DNA of 64,000 nucleotides from G965227875 sp965227875 (GTDB lineage Bacteria; Pseudomonadota; Alphaproteobacteria; Rhizobiales; JAJFHC01), in assembly GCA_965227875.1 (NCBI GenBank), contig OZ245783.1:2728001-2792000 (forward strand), in the 5' to 3' direction. The notes under the pieces are model-generated. The model worked only from the letters and a program-made list of their open reading frames with translations, was not told the DNA's origin and ran no database searches. The position numbers and the translations under genes are program-made. Each line of letters begins with the position of its first letter. Positions within the stretch are counted from its first letter, which is position 1. Positions 24,372-33,049 of this stretch are shown in pieces.

Positions 24372-26554
24372 CGACCACGACGGAAGAAACCGCGAGCCCC
24401 GGTCATGACGCCAATGCGGTTCACGAGCAGCAGCGGCAGATCCGCGAAGTCTTCAGCGGAAGCGGCTATGCGAGCCTGGAAGAGGCAGGCGGCCCGGGCG
24501 CGTGTCTCGAGCCTCTGCTCTCCGCCTTGGGCTGGCGTGGGGAAGGACGGCACCTCATCGAGGCGATGCCGCATTTCGACACGATCGACAGCATCGAGGA
24601 ACTGCGTGCGGTTCTCGCCCGGCTGAACTTCGAGACGACGCCGAAGAAGACCCGGCTGAAGAAGATCCGGGACGACATGGCTCCGGCCTTGCTGGTGTTT
24701 CCGGACGGGCGCGTGATGGTCCTGCTCGGAAGAGACGGGAACAGCTTGCGCGTCTTTGATTCCGGCAACAGCTCCGAGCGGGACATCGAAGCCGGCGAAA
24801 CCAGTGTAACTTTTTACCGTATCGACGAAATCGACATCGAGGAGCACTATCGCGACGTACAGAACCGCGGCTACATGGTTCACCTCGCTCGCAAGTTCCG
24901 CGGCCTTCTGGCGGTGCTTCTGTCGATCACCTTCCTGATCAACCTGTCGGCGCTGGCGGTGCCGGTCTTTGTCATGAACGTCTACGACAAGGTCATCGGC
25001 ACCAAGTCGGTGGACGTGCTGCTCTATTTCCTCTCAGGCATCCTGATCGTCATTCTGGCGGAGCTTGCGCTGCGGGAGGTGCGCGCACGGGCGCTCGCCT
25101 ATGTCGGGGCACGGTGCGACTCGTTGCTGAGTGCGGCGGCCTTCCAGCAGATCCTTCACCTGCCGATCGCGATGACCGAAAGGGCGCCGATCGGCTCGCA
25201 GGTCACGCGCCTGCGCCAGTTCGACGGAATCCGCGAGATATTCACGGGCACCATGGCCAGTGCCGTCCTCGACATGCCGTTCATGATCGTGTTCCTCGCG
25301 ACCATCATCATCGTCGGCGGCCATGTCGCCTGGGTGCCCGTCGCGCTGATCGCGATCTTCGCCATCATGGCCGCGATCACGATTCCCCTGACGAAGATCA
25401 ACGTCGCGGCCAGCGGCGAGTCGCGCTCCCGGACCCAGAACTTTCTCATCGAAACGATGACCAAGCATCGCGCCATCCAGGAGGCGGGGGCGACCGGTGT
25501 GTGGCAGCAGAGATACGCATCCCTCGCGGCGGATACCGTCGCCCAGCAATTCAAGGCGCAGCAGTTCAACGGGCTGGTGCAGACCCTCGCCCAGACGCTC
25601 GTGACCACGGCCGGGATCGCCACGCTCGGCATCGGAACCGTCCAGGTGATGGCGGGCGACATGTCCATGGGCGCGCTCATCGCCGTCATGGCGCTGGTGT
25701 GGCGCGTGCTGGCTCCCGTTCAGTCGGCCTTCCTGTCTCTCAACCGGCTCAATCAGGTGATCCAGAGTTTCCGGCAGGTGAACCAGCTCATGCGCCTCCA
25801 GGTCGAGCGCGAACCCGGCCAGCTGCCGTCCTTCTATCGCAGTTTCGAAGGCGCCATCTCGCTGAACCGGGTGGGTTTTCGCTATTCGCCACGCTCGGAA
25901 CCCGCGCTCATGGGCGTGACGCTCTCGATAAACCCCGGCGAGGTGGTGGCCATTGTCGGGCCGAGCGGCGCGGGCAAGTCGACATTGCTGCGTGTCATCG
26001 CCGGTCTCTACGCGCCCCAGGCCGGGTCCGTGCAGCTCGACGGTCTCGACCTGCGTCAGCTCGATGTCGGCGAATTGCGCCATGCGATCGCCTATGTGCC
26101 GCAACGCGCCGAGTTTCTCTACGGCACGATCGACCAGAACATCCGCCTCGCGCATCCGACCGCGACCGACGAGCAGATCGCGCTGGCCGGTGGCGAGGCG
26201 GGCATGCAGCACTACCGCACGGCCCTCCCCGAGGGGCGCGGCACGCGGCTCACGAGCGAATTCAGGCGGACAATGCCAGACGGCCTGAAACAGCGGCTGA
26301 TGCTGGCGCGCGCCTACGTGAAAGACGCCCCGGTTCACCTGCTCGACGAACCGGCGAACAATCTCGACGAGGCCGGAGACAAGGCGCTTCTCAAGAAGAT
26401 CGACCGGTTGCGCGGCAGGTCGACGGTCATTCTCATCACGCACCGTCCCAGCCACATGCGCGCGGCGGACAGGATCATCTACATGGAACACGGGGCGGTT
26501 GTGCATGACGGCACGCCGCAACAGGTGCTTCCGCTGATACTGAAAGCGGCCTGA
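24368..26554 (+). CDS. Type I secretion ABC exporter subunit 2 with C39-like domain
   Basis: A 728-residue ABC exporter subunit of the LapB/HlyB type. Residues about 30-150 form a peptidase-C39-like domain without a recognisable catalytic Cys-His arrangement. Such domains bind unprocessed RTX substrates in HlyB-type systems. Helices start near 175 (FRGLLAVLLSITFLINLSAL), and the ATPase domain begins near 500. It has GPSGAGKST (near 531), a Walker B with Glu (VHLLDEPANNLD) and an intact switch His (ITHRPS near 692). The signature is a degenerate MPDGL (near 636). The start overlaps the previous stop. Two unlike exporter subunits in tandem suggest an obligate heterodimer with two non-equivalent ATP sites. 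Confidence 0.92.
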   Translation: MTTTTEETASPGHDANAVHEQQRQIREVFSGSGYASLEEAGGPGACLEPLLSALGWRGEGRHLIEAMPHFDTIDSIEELRAVLARLNFETTPKKTRLKKIRDDMAPALLVFPDGRVMVLLGRDGNSLRVFDSGNSSERDIEAGETSVTFYRIDEIDIEEHYRDVQNRGYMVHLARKFRGLLAVLLSITFLINLSALAVPVFVMNVYDKVIGTKSVDVLLYFLSGILIVILAELALREVRARALAYVGARCDSLLSAAAFQQILHLPIAMTERAPIGSQVTRLRQFDGIREIFTGTMASAVLDMPFMIVFLATIIIVGGHVAWVPVALIAIFAIMAAITIPLTKINVAASGESRSRTQNFLIETMTKHRAIQEAGATGVWQQRYASLAADTVAQQFKAQQFNGLVQTLAQTLVTTAGIATLGIGTVQVMAGDMSMGALIAVMALVWRVLAPVQSAFLSLNRLNQVIQSFRQVNQLMRLQVEREPGQLPSFYRSFEGAISLNRVGFRYSPRSEPALMGVTLSINPGEVVAIVGPSGAGKSTLLRVIAGLYAPQAGSVQLDGLDLRQLDVGELRHAIAYVPQRAEFLYGTIDQNIRLAHPTATDEQIALAGGEAGMQHYRTALPEGRGTRLTSEFRRTMPDGLKQRLMLARAYVKDAPVHLLDEPANNLDEAGDKALLKKIDRLRGRSTVILITHRPSHMRAADRIIYMEHGAVVHDGTPQQVLPLILKAA

Positions 26555-26669
26555 AGCGCAACCTGCGGATGAAATAGCGCTTTAAAAACAAAAACAAATA
26601 TCGCCTTTAAACCAAATTGTAAGAGCATTGTGCGCATCATGGGCGCATGGTCCGAAGCGCGGCCGGGTA

Positions 26670-28028
26670 ATGCGATCAGACGGTGTGATGAGTAAAGTCG
26701 AAAACAAGGATCGGTCGGGCATCCGGGTGCCATCCCGTCAGCTCGTCATGCCGTTGGCGCTCGAGGAAGGCCGGGTCCCGGGATTGTCGCGTGCACTGCT
26801 TGTCGTGTCCGCGTTGTTTGTCCTGGCTTGTGTGCTCTGGGCATCCATCACCCAGATCCGCGAATTGACCGTCGCGTCCGGCCAGGTCAAGCCTTCCGGT
26901 TCGGTCAGGATCGTCCAGCATCTCGAGGGCGGGCTGGTCGCCGAAATTCTCGCCGAGGAAGGCGAGGTCGTCGAACAGGGACGCGTGCTGCTTCGCCTGC
27001 AGCCCGTCGCCGCGGAGAGCGACTTCGCCCAGTCCCGCGTTCGCGCCGCGAGCCTCGGGCTCCAGAAGGAACGGCTCTCGGCTCTTATCGACGATCGCAC
27101 GCCGGACTGGTCGCCCTGGAAAGAGGGCTATCCGCATCTCATCCAGGACCAGATCGAGACGATGGACGCACTGCGCCAGCAGCGCGAAAACGAGCGCCAG
27201 ACCCTGGCCACCCGCATCGAACTGCGCGAGGCCGAAGCGGCCTCCTTGTCCCGCCAGGTCGACAATGTCCTGAAGCAGGTGGCGATCCAGAAGGAACAGC
27301 TCGACATCCGGCGGAACCTGATGGCCGAAGGATTGACGTCGCGGGCGACCTATCTCGATTTCAAGCGCCAGTATGAAAAGGTTCAGGGTGAGCAGCTCGC
27401 CCTGCGGGGCCAGTTGCGCACCGCCCAGAAATCCCTCAACGAGGCGCGTATACAGCTTCTTGAACTCGACTCCGACTATCGCAAGAAGCTGACGGAAGAA
27501 CGTGGCAAGGTCGCGGCCGAACTCGCCGAGACCATGCAGATGCTCGCCAAGCTAGAGGACCGGGTCGCGCGGCTGGAAGTGCGCGCGCCCATCAAGGGCG
27601 TCGTCCAGGAGCTGGTGCCCGGGTCGATCGGCGAAGTCGTGGCCGCCGGAGGTGTCGTCGCCCAGATCGTCCCGATGGAGAACGAACTCATCGCGGAGGT
27701 GCAGATCCTCCCGCAGGATATCGGACACGTGAAAATCGGCGATCCGGCCGAAGTCAAGATCACCACCTACGACCCGGCGCGTTTCGGCGGCATCGAGGGC
27801 AGGGTCCGCCAGATTTCCGCATCCACCTTCCAGACCGACAAGGGCGAACCCTACTACAAGGCGGTGATCGGGTTGAGCAAGACCTATGTCGGCGACAACG
27901 GCAACGCCCATCATGTGCTGCCGGGAATGGTCGTGAGCGCCGAAATCATCACCGGCGCCAAGTCCCTGACCCGATACATGCTCAAGCCGGTGTTCAACGC
28001 CCTGGACAAGGCGTTCTCCGAACGCTGA
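26670..28028 (+). CDS. HlyD-family type I secretion adaptor
   Basis: A periplasmic membrane-fusion protein linking the ABC exporter to an outer-membrane channel. After a cytoplasmic N-terminus of about 45 residues there is one membrane helix (ALLVVSALFVLACVLWASI). A biotinyl/lipoyl half (SGQVKPSGSVRIVQHLEGG), a long Glu/Arg/Gln-rich coiled-coil hairpin, the second lipoyl half (VRAPIKGVVQELVPGSIGE) and a C-terminal beta domain follow. This order and length (about 450 aa) match HlyD/LapC/PrtE proteins. The start is uncertain: ATG 26670 and ATG 26688 are both in frame with only weak ribosome-binding sites. The A-rich 115-base gap upstream may hold a promoter. No outer-membrane TolC partner follows. 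Confidence 0.9.
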   Translation: MRSDGVMSKVENKDRSGIRVPSRQLVMPLALEEGRVPGLSRALLVVSALFVLACVLWASITQIRELTVASGQVKPSGSVRIVQHLEGGLVAEILAEEGEVVEQGRVLLRLQPVAAESDFAQSRVRAASLGLQKERLSALIDDRTPDWSPWKEGYPHLIQDQIETMDALRQQRENERQTLATRIELREAEAASLSRQVDNVLKQVAIQKEQLDIRRNLMAEGLTSRATYLDFKRQYEKVQGEQLALRGQLRTAQKSLNEARIQLLELDSDYRKKLTEERGKVAAELAETMQMLAKLEDRVARLEVRAPIKGVVQELVPGSIGEVVAAGGVVAQIVPMENELIAEVQILPQDIGHVKIGDPAEVKITTYDPARFGGIEGRVRQISASTFQTDKGEPYYKAVIGLSKTYVGDNGNAHHVLPGMVVSAEIITGAKSLTRYMLKPVFNALDKAFSER

Positions 28029-28149
28029 GCCCCTGTCATAGCCCAAAGTCGACTGTCGCGGCCCGGTGCGGAGCCGTTAGAGTGCGCGCGTCCGGATCGG
28101 AGAACAGGCGCGCGCTACACTCTTTGCGCGGCAGGCGTAAGAGGTTACC

Positions 28150-28866
28150 TTGTCCAAGCAGGATATATTGGCGAAAGAACCACCGCTCAGGGTCGAAGCC
28201 CGTTCCAACATGGCCGGATACAGGATTGTCATCGCGGACGATCATCCGCTTTTCCGCGGCGCGTTGCGCCAGGCACTGAGCGACGTCTATACGGGTCTCA
28301 GCATCGAGGAGGCCGGTTCGCTCGGCGAGGTGACGGAGATCCTCGATTCCGGTGACGAGCCCGACCTGATCCTGCTCGACCTCAAGATGCCTGGCGTGCA
28401 GGGCTTTTCCGGACTGATGTACCTGCGGGCCCAGTATCCGGGCGTGCCCGTGGTGGTGGTCTCCGCCAACGAGGATCACCCGATCATCAGGCGGACGATC
28501 GATTTCGGCGCGTCGGGTTTCGTGCCGAAGTCGACGCCTGTGGAGAAGATCAGGGAGGCCGTCGCCCGCGTCCTCGACGGCGACGTCTGGGTGCCGTCCG
28601 AACTCAACCTCAACGAGCCGGACGAAAGCGAGGAATCGGAGATGGCGGCCCGTCTGGCGACGCTCACGCCCCAGCAGGTCCGGGTTCTGATGATGCTGAG
28701 CCAGGGGCTCCTGAACAAGCAGATCGCCTACGAGCTCAACGTTTCCGAGGCCACGATAAAGGCCCATGTCTCCGCCATCCTTCAGAAGATGGGGGTGGAC
28801 AGCCGCACCCAGGCGGTCATCGCCGCCGGCCGCATCGATGGCAGCCAGTGGCAGGCGGAGGCCTGA
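28150..28866 (+). CDS. LuxR/NarL-family response regulator (ErbR/AgmR-like)
   Basis: A two-component response regulator of 238 residues. The receiver starts near residue 24 with the acidic pair in VIADDHPLF, has the phospho-acceptor Asp in LILLDLKMPG, and a conserved Lys in FVPKSTPVEKI. The C-terminal HTH reads LTPQQVRVLMMLSQGLLNKQ then SEATIKAHVSAILQKMGV, a GerE/LuxR fold. The TTG at 28150 is chosen because AAGAGG lies five bases upstream; an ATG at 28210 would lose 20 residues but keep the receiver. It follows the adaptor gene by 121 bases on the same strand, so it may control the secretion cassette. It closely resembles the AgmR/ErbR group. No kinase is adjacent; the hybrid kinase at 35755-39291 is a candidate partner. 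Confidence 0.88.
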   Translation: MSKQDILAKEPPLRVEARSNMAGYRIVIADDHPLFRGALRQALSDVYTGLSIEEAGSLGEVTEILDSGDEPDLILLDLKMPGVQGFSGLMYLRAQYPGVPVVVVSANEDHPIIRRTIDFGASGFVPKSTPVEKIREAVARVLDGDVWVPSELNLNEPDESEESEMAARLATLTPQQVRVLMMLSQGLLNKQIAYELNVSEATIKAHVSAILQKMGVDSRTQAVIAAGRIDGSQWQAEA

Positions 28867-28878
28867 GCGCCGCCCGGC

Positions 28879-30345
28879 TCAGTTGAAGCGGTCGATCATG
28901 TCGTCCCACACGGGAACCAGATCCATCAGCCCGTCCCAATAGACCTGGTCGCGGCGCCTGTCGAACTCGGCGAGCGGCGTGCCCTGCTGTTCCACCCAGG
29001 TGTAGTATCCCAGGTTGAAGATGCGTTCTCGATCGAAGCGGCCGAGTTCGCTGACATGGTCGATCGCCGCCCCCAGCATGTGCCGTCCGAAGGCTTCCGC
29101 CGCGTCCACCTCCGTGAACCGGCCGTCCGCATACGCCGTCTCCGCCGACTCCAGTTCGGACCGGTACATGGCCGCCCCGTCGGTGGCCACGGTCAGCACC
29201 ACGTCCTCCGCCCCGAGCGCCATGTACCTGGCATACTTTATGGCGGCGACGACGTTGGCGATGGAGGACAGTCCGAGGCTGTCCAGGCCGGCGAGGGTCT
29301 GCTGGTCTATGCCCTTGTGTTCGGCAAGATAGCGCCGCCCGGCGGTGGTGTTGAAGACGAGATTGAGCGCATCGCTCGCCCGGTCGCTGACGCCGATGAC
29401 GAAATCGGTGTTCATGACATTGTGGATGAGCGGCACGTGCTTGTCGCCGATCCCCTGGATATTGTGCTCGCCATACCCGTTGTAGAGCAGCGTCGGGCAT
29501 TCGAGAGCCTCGACCGCACAGATCTGGGCGCCGAGGGCCTCCTTCAGATGATCGCCGGCCGCCAGGGTGCCGGCGGACCCCGAGGCGCAGACGAAGGCCC
29601 GCGCCCGGCTGCGGCCGTCCGCATTGACCGCGTCGAAAATGCGCTCGAAGGCCGGGCCGGTCACCGCCCGGTGGATGATGTAGTTACCGTATTCGGCAAA
29701 CTGGTTGAGGATCAGGTTCTGGGGATCCTGCTCAAGGGCGTGGCAGGCGTCGTAGATCTCCTTCACGTTGCTTTCCGTGCCCGGCGTCCGGTGGATGTCC
29801 GCCGGTTCCGTCACCCAGTCCTCCAGCCAGTTGAAGCGTTCCCGGCTCATGCCTTCCGGCAGGACAGCGACCGAGCGGCAGCCCAGCAGACGGGAGACAG
29901 CCACCCCGCCACGGCAGTAGTTACCGGTGGAAGGCCACACCGCCCGGTGCCGCGTGACATCGAAGACGCCCGACATGAGGCGCGGGATCAGGCAGCCATA
30001 GGCCGCGAGGACCTTGTGGGCGTTGATCATGGGAAACCGGTTGCCCAGCGCGACCACGATCCTCGCGGGCACCCCGGTAAGGTCTTCCCCCAGGACGATG
30101 TGCTCGGGAACCTCCGCCATCGTGCGCCGGTCGGCGCCGTTGTGCCAGTGGATGCGGAAGAGGTTTCGCACGTCCGGTGCGTCCGGATCGGCGTCCGAGA
30201 TCGCCTGCGACCGGTCTGCGAGCCGTGCCGGCGGGTCGGCGAGATCGGCGATCCGGGGAAGTTCGACACCGCGTTCTTTCAGCGTTGCGACGTTCCTCCC
30301 GTGCGCCGCCGCATCGATGATCTCCCGTTCCAGTCCAGCCGTCAT
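28879..30345 (-). CDS. Fold-type II PLP-dependent enzyme (cysteine-synthase-like), substrate unknown
   Basis: A cytoplasmic enzyme of 488 residues. The segment NAHKVLAAYGCL probably carries the cofactor lysine. STGNYCRGGVAVSRLLGCRS followed by VAVLPEG corresponds to the phosphate-binding SGNTG loop and following helix of cysteine synthase and threonine synthase relatives. A later CASGSAGTLAAGDHLKEALG fits the second phosphate-cup loop. Annotation pipelines often call such proteins PLP-dependent subunit beta; I cannot name the substrate. The ATG at 30345 has GGGAGGA just upstream, so the longer open frame is not used. It is divergent from an Lrp/AsnC regulator, typical of an amino-acid catabolic gene controlled by its neighbour. 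Confidence 0.8.
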   Translation of the reverse strand: MTAGLEREIIDAAAHGRNVATLKERGVELPRIADLADPPARLADRSQAISDADPDAPDVRNLFRIHWHNGADRRTMAEVPEHIVLGEDLTGVPARIVVALGNRFPMINAHKVLAAYGCLIPRLMSGVFDVTRHRAVWPSTGNYCRGGVAVSRLLGCRSVAVLPEGMSRERFNWLEDWVTEPADIHRTPGTESNVKEIYDACHALEQDPQNLILNQFAEYGNYIIHRAVTGPAFERIFDAVNADGRSRARAFVCASGSAGTLAAGDHLKEALGAQICAVEALECPTLLYNGYGEHNIQGIGDKHVPLIHNVMNTDFVIGVSDRASDALNLVFNTTAGRRYLAEHKGIDQQTLAGLDSLGLSSIANVVAAIKYARYMALGAEDVVLTVATDGAAMYRSELESAETAYADGRFTEVDAAEAFGRHMLGAAIDHVSELGRFDRERIFNLGYYTWVEQQGTPLAEFDRRRDQVYWDGLMDLVPVWDDMIDRFN

Positions 30346-30502
30346 GATGTCCTCCCGAGGCTTGTGGAAGGAGGCGTGGACCGCCGGTTTCCTCCCGATC
30401 TGCGGGCTCAGAATACGGTCTTGTGGTGATGCTATGGGGTCATCAGAGAACAAAAATCGAGAAATCAGGTCAAAACAGGGAGTAATGTGATAGAATACGA
30501 GC
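30346..30502. promoter_or_regulatory. Divergent promoter region between PLP enzyme and AsnC-type regulator
   Basis: These 157 bases separate two divergent starts. The half next to the regulator is A/T-rich (ACAAAAATCGAGAAATCAGG, GTGATAGAATACG), as usual for Lrp-family binding sites. No clear dyad or promoter boxes could be assigned. Confidence 0.45.
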
Positions 30503-30964
30503 ATGAATGATCTTGGGGAGATCGACCTGAAAATCCTGCGCCTGCTCCAGGAGGATGCCCGGATGCGTCTGGAGACCCTCGCTGAGCGGTGCGGGACGTC
30601 CGTCGCGACGGTCCAGCGGCGAATACGGGCAATGAAAGAGTCCGGCATCATTTCCGGCGAGACGGCCCAGGTGGATCCGGAGCGCGTCGGGCTTGCCATG
30701 ACGTTTCTCATCCTCGTGGAGCTCGAGCGCGAGAGCCTTCATCAGCTCGACGCCTTCCGGCGCAAGATGAAGGCCGAACCGCAGATCCAGCAATGCTACT
30801 ACATCACCGGTGAAGCCGATTTCGCCCTGATCGCCCTGGCGCGGGACATGCACGATTTCCAGGAACTGACCCAGCGCCTGTTTTTCGACGACGCCAACAT
30901 CAAGCGGTTTCGGACATCCGTCGTGATGGACCGCACCAAGGTGGGACTTGGCGTCCCCGTCTGA
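30503..30964 (+). CDS. Lrp/AsnC-family transcriptional regulator
   Basis: A 153-residue DNA-binding regulator. The N-terminal winged HTH reads IDLKILRLLQEDARM then ETLAERCGTSVATVQRRIRA, the standard AsnC recognition helix. The C-terminal RAM domain (ELERESLHQLDAFRRKMK, YYITGEADFALIALARDM) binds amino-acid effectors and mediates oligomerisation. Length matches the family (about 150). It is divergent from the PLP enzyme and probably regulates it in response to that enzyme's amino-acid substrate; this is inferred from layout. The ribosome-binding site is weak. Confidence 0.93.
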   Translation: MNDLGEIDLKILRLLQEDARMRLETLAERCGTSVATVQRRIRAMKESGIISGETAQVDPERVGLAMTFLILVELERESLHQLDAFRRKMKAEPQIQQCYYITGEADFALIALARDMHDFQELTQRLFFDDANIKRFRTSVVMDRTKVGLGVPV

Positions 30965-30982
30965 ACCGGTCGCCCCGCGGTG

Positions 30983-31786
30983 TCAGCCGGTCTTGCGGAC
31001 GACGAGCGTGTAGCACATCGGGATATCGATCTCCTGATCCTCATAGATGTCGTAGTCGACTTCCCGGTTGGAATGCGGGTATTCCTCGAGCAGTTCGACC
31101 GCGAGGCCGGCACGCACGCACGACGTGACGATCTCGCCCAGGGTGTGGGAGAACCAGAACGACTGGGGCGCCTTGCCGGCGTCCTGTCCGTCATAGGTGA
31201 TGACGTCGTCGAAGACCTGCGGCGCCCTGGCGAAATAGGACCGGTTCGGGCGCAGCGGATCGTCCGCGTCCGGGTCGAACATGTCGAGCAACGGATGGGT
31301 TTCGTAAATGACCAGCGGTGCATCGGCGGCAAGCAGCCCAGCCACGATCCCGAAGAACCGGCCGATGTCCGGCATCCAGTTGAGTACTCCGATGGTGATG
31401 AGGCCGAGCCCGAAATCGCGCGGCAGGTCGGCCGGAAGATCGTAGATGTCCGCGCGGACGAAGTTCGCGTCGCTTCCCGCCGCCGCGGCCAGGCGTCTCG
31501 CCTGGTCGAGAAAGGCTTCGGACTGGTCGAGCCCCAGCACGGGGATCGCGCCCAGCGCGCGCAGCGAAAGAAGTTCGCGCCCGTTGTTGCAACCGATCTG
31601 GACGGCGCGCCGGCCTTCGATATCGAGCGAGCGCAGCGTCGTCTCCAGCGTGTGGTCGAACGTGCAGAAATCAGGCTTCGCGGCGGCGTCGAGAAGGTTC
31701 GCCCAGGCGGCGGTCTCCTGGTGCGCCCGCGCGGACGCATTCCACGCCGCGCGGTTGGAGGCGGTGTATTCCGACAGGTCCTTCAT
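30983..31786 (-). CDS. Class I SAM-dependent methyltransferase
   Basis: A 267-residue cytoplasmic methyltransferase with a Rossmann core. Motif I is RRAVQIGCNNGRELL, with the acidic post-I residue in VLGLDQSEAFLDQARRLA. Motif II is near FVRADIYDLPADL and motif III near LGLITIGVLNWMPDIGRFF. The N-terminus (SEYTASNRAAWNASARAHQE) resembles small-molecule methyltransferases. The substrate is unknown. The ATG at 31786 has a GGGAGA site six bases upstream. The much longer open frame extending to 35098 is an antisense artefact. It converges with the AsnC regulator and is divergent from the TRAP operon. Confidence 0.85.
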   Translation of the reverse strand: MKDLSEYTASNRAAWNASARAHQETAAWANLLDAAAKPDFCTFDHTLETTLRSLDIEGRRAVQIGCNNGRELLSLRALGAIPVLGLDQSEAFLDQARRLAAAAGSDANFVRADIYDLPADLPRDFGLGLITIGVLNWMPDIGRFFGIVAGLLAADAPLVIYETHPLLDMFDPDADDPLRPNRSYFARAPQVFDDVITYDGQDAGKAPQSFWFSHTLGEIVTSCVRAGLAVELLEEYPHSNREVDYDIYEDQEIDIPMCYTLVVRKTG

Positions 31787-31972
31787 CGGCGATCTCCCGG
31801 GTCCGGCAAACCGGTCAGCGGCCCGCCGCAACCCGGTGAAGCGTCGGCGCAGCGGCAACCGGGTCCCGTACTTTGCGGCTTGAACAGGCCGCGAGTTCCG
31901 GCAATATTGCCCCTCTTTTCCACCCGGCACCCGAAGCCGGGCCAAGCAACAAACCTGAAGGGAGAAAGTGGC

Positions 31973-32968
31973 ATGAAACGCCTTATGGGTATGGCTCTGG
32001 CATCTGTCCTGCTGATGGCGGGCAGTGCGGTTTCGCAGGCGGCGGACACGACGCTGAGGATTTCGCTCCAGCTTCCGCTGAAGAGCCATCTTGGCCAGAA
32101 TCTGGTCCTGTTCAAGGAAGAAGTCGAAAAGGCGTCCGGCGGTGACATCGAGGTCCAGATCTACGATTCCGCCCAGCTCTACAAGGACAAGGAAGTTCCG
32201 CAGGCGGTCGGCTCCGGCGCCATCGAGATGGGCGTGGCGTCGCTGACCCGTTTCGTCGGCGACGTGCCGGCCGTGGACATCTTCTACCTGCCGTTCATCT
32301 TCAATTCCGAGGACCTCGTGCGCAAGGCGGTGGCCCCCGACAGCCCGGTGCGCGGTCCCATCGACGAGGCTATCCTCGGCACGGGCTCGCGGGTCCTGTG
32401 GTGGCAGGCCTATGGCGGTGCGATCCTGCTCTCCAAGGGCGCTCCGGTGAAAACGCCCGAGGACATGAAGGGCAAGAAGGTCCGCGTGTTCGGCAAGACG
32501 CTCGGCGCGTTCACCGAAGCGGCCGGCGGGTCGCCGACCCTGATTTCCGGTTCCGAACAGTATCTCGCCTACCAGCGCGGCACGGTCGACATCGGCATGA
32601 CGGGCGTGTCCGGGGTGAAGTCGCGCAAGCTCTGGGAGGTCATGGACCACATCACCGTGACCAATCACGCCGACATCGAGTTCATCGTCATCGTCAACGA
32701 GAAGTTCTGGCAGGGCCTGTCCGAGGAGACCCGCAAGATCGTCAGCGATGCGGCGCGCAAGGCCGAGATCGCGGTTCGCGACGAGATGTCCCGGATCGAA
32801 AAGGCAGCCTATGACGCGGCGAAGGAAAACGGCATGACGGTCTACGAACCGACCGCCGAGGAAATCACCGCCTGGAAGGCGACCGCGCAACCCGTCATCG
32901 ACGGCTACAAGTCCGCCGCCGGCGACCTTGGTGCGAAACTCATCGACGCGGCGGCTTCGCTGAAATAG
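31973..32968 (+). CDS. dctP: TRAP transporter substrate-binding protein DctP
   Basis: A 331-residue periplasmic solute receptor of a tripartite ATP-independent transporter. A Sec signal peptide (MKRLMGMALASVLLMAGSAV, cleaved near SQA/AD) precedes the mature fold. Family features include VEKASGGDIEVQIYDSAQLY, a VPQAVGSGAIEMGVASL segment and the Arg-containing KKVRVFGKTLG strand that usually contacts a substrate carboxylate. It is followed by the two membrane subunits. The ligand is probably an organic acid, but which one cannot be read from the sequence. AAGGGAGAAAG provides the ribosome-binding site. Confidence 0.92.
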   Translation: MKRLMGMALASVLLMAGSAVSQAADTTLRISLQLPLKSHLGQNLVLFKEEVEKASGGDIEVQIYDSAQLYKDKEVPQAVGSGAIEMGVASLTRFVGDVPAVDIFYLPFIFNSEDLVRKAVAPDSPVRGPIDEAILGTGSRVLWWQAYGGAILLSKGAPVKTPEDMKGKKVRVFGKTLGAFTEAAGGSPTLISGSEQYLAYQRGTVDIGMTGVSGVKSRKLWEVMDHITVTNHADIEFIVIVNEKFWQGLSEETRKIVSDAARKAEIAVRDEMSRIEKAAYDAAKENGMTVYEPTAEEITAWKATAQPVIDGYKSAAGDLGAKLIDAAASLK

Positions 32969-32984
32969 GCGCCGCCTGACCCTT

Positions 32985-33020
32985 GCGCCCGGGCAAGACC
33001 GCCGCGGTCCGCCCGGGCGC
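32985..33020 (+). promoter_or_regulatory. Strong hairpin between dctP and dctQ
   Basis: GCGCCCGGGC at 32985-32994 pairs perfectly with GCCCGGGCGC at 33011-33020. The enclosed GACCG-CCG-CGGTC forms a second stem, giving one long, very stable hairpin. No U-tract follows, so it is more likely an mRNA-stabilising or processing element, or a partial attenuator, than a full terminator. Such an element would let the binding protein be made in excess over the membrane subunits. Confidence 0.7.
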
Positions 33021-33049
33021 CTCTCGCACAGCGGCGAGGACCCTGCACG

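Noticed and set aside
28081..28115. GCGCGCG...CGCGCGC inverted repeat between adaptor and response regulator genes
   Set aside because: A seven-base alternating GC stem with an 18-base loop and no T-tract is expected by chance in this composition.
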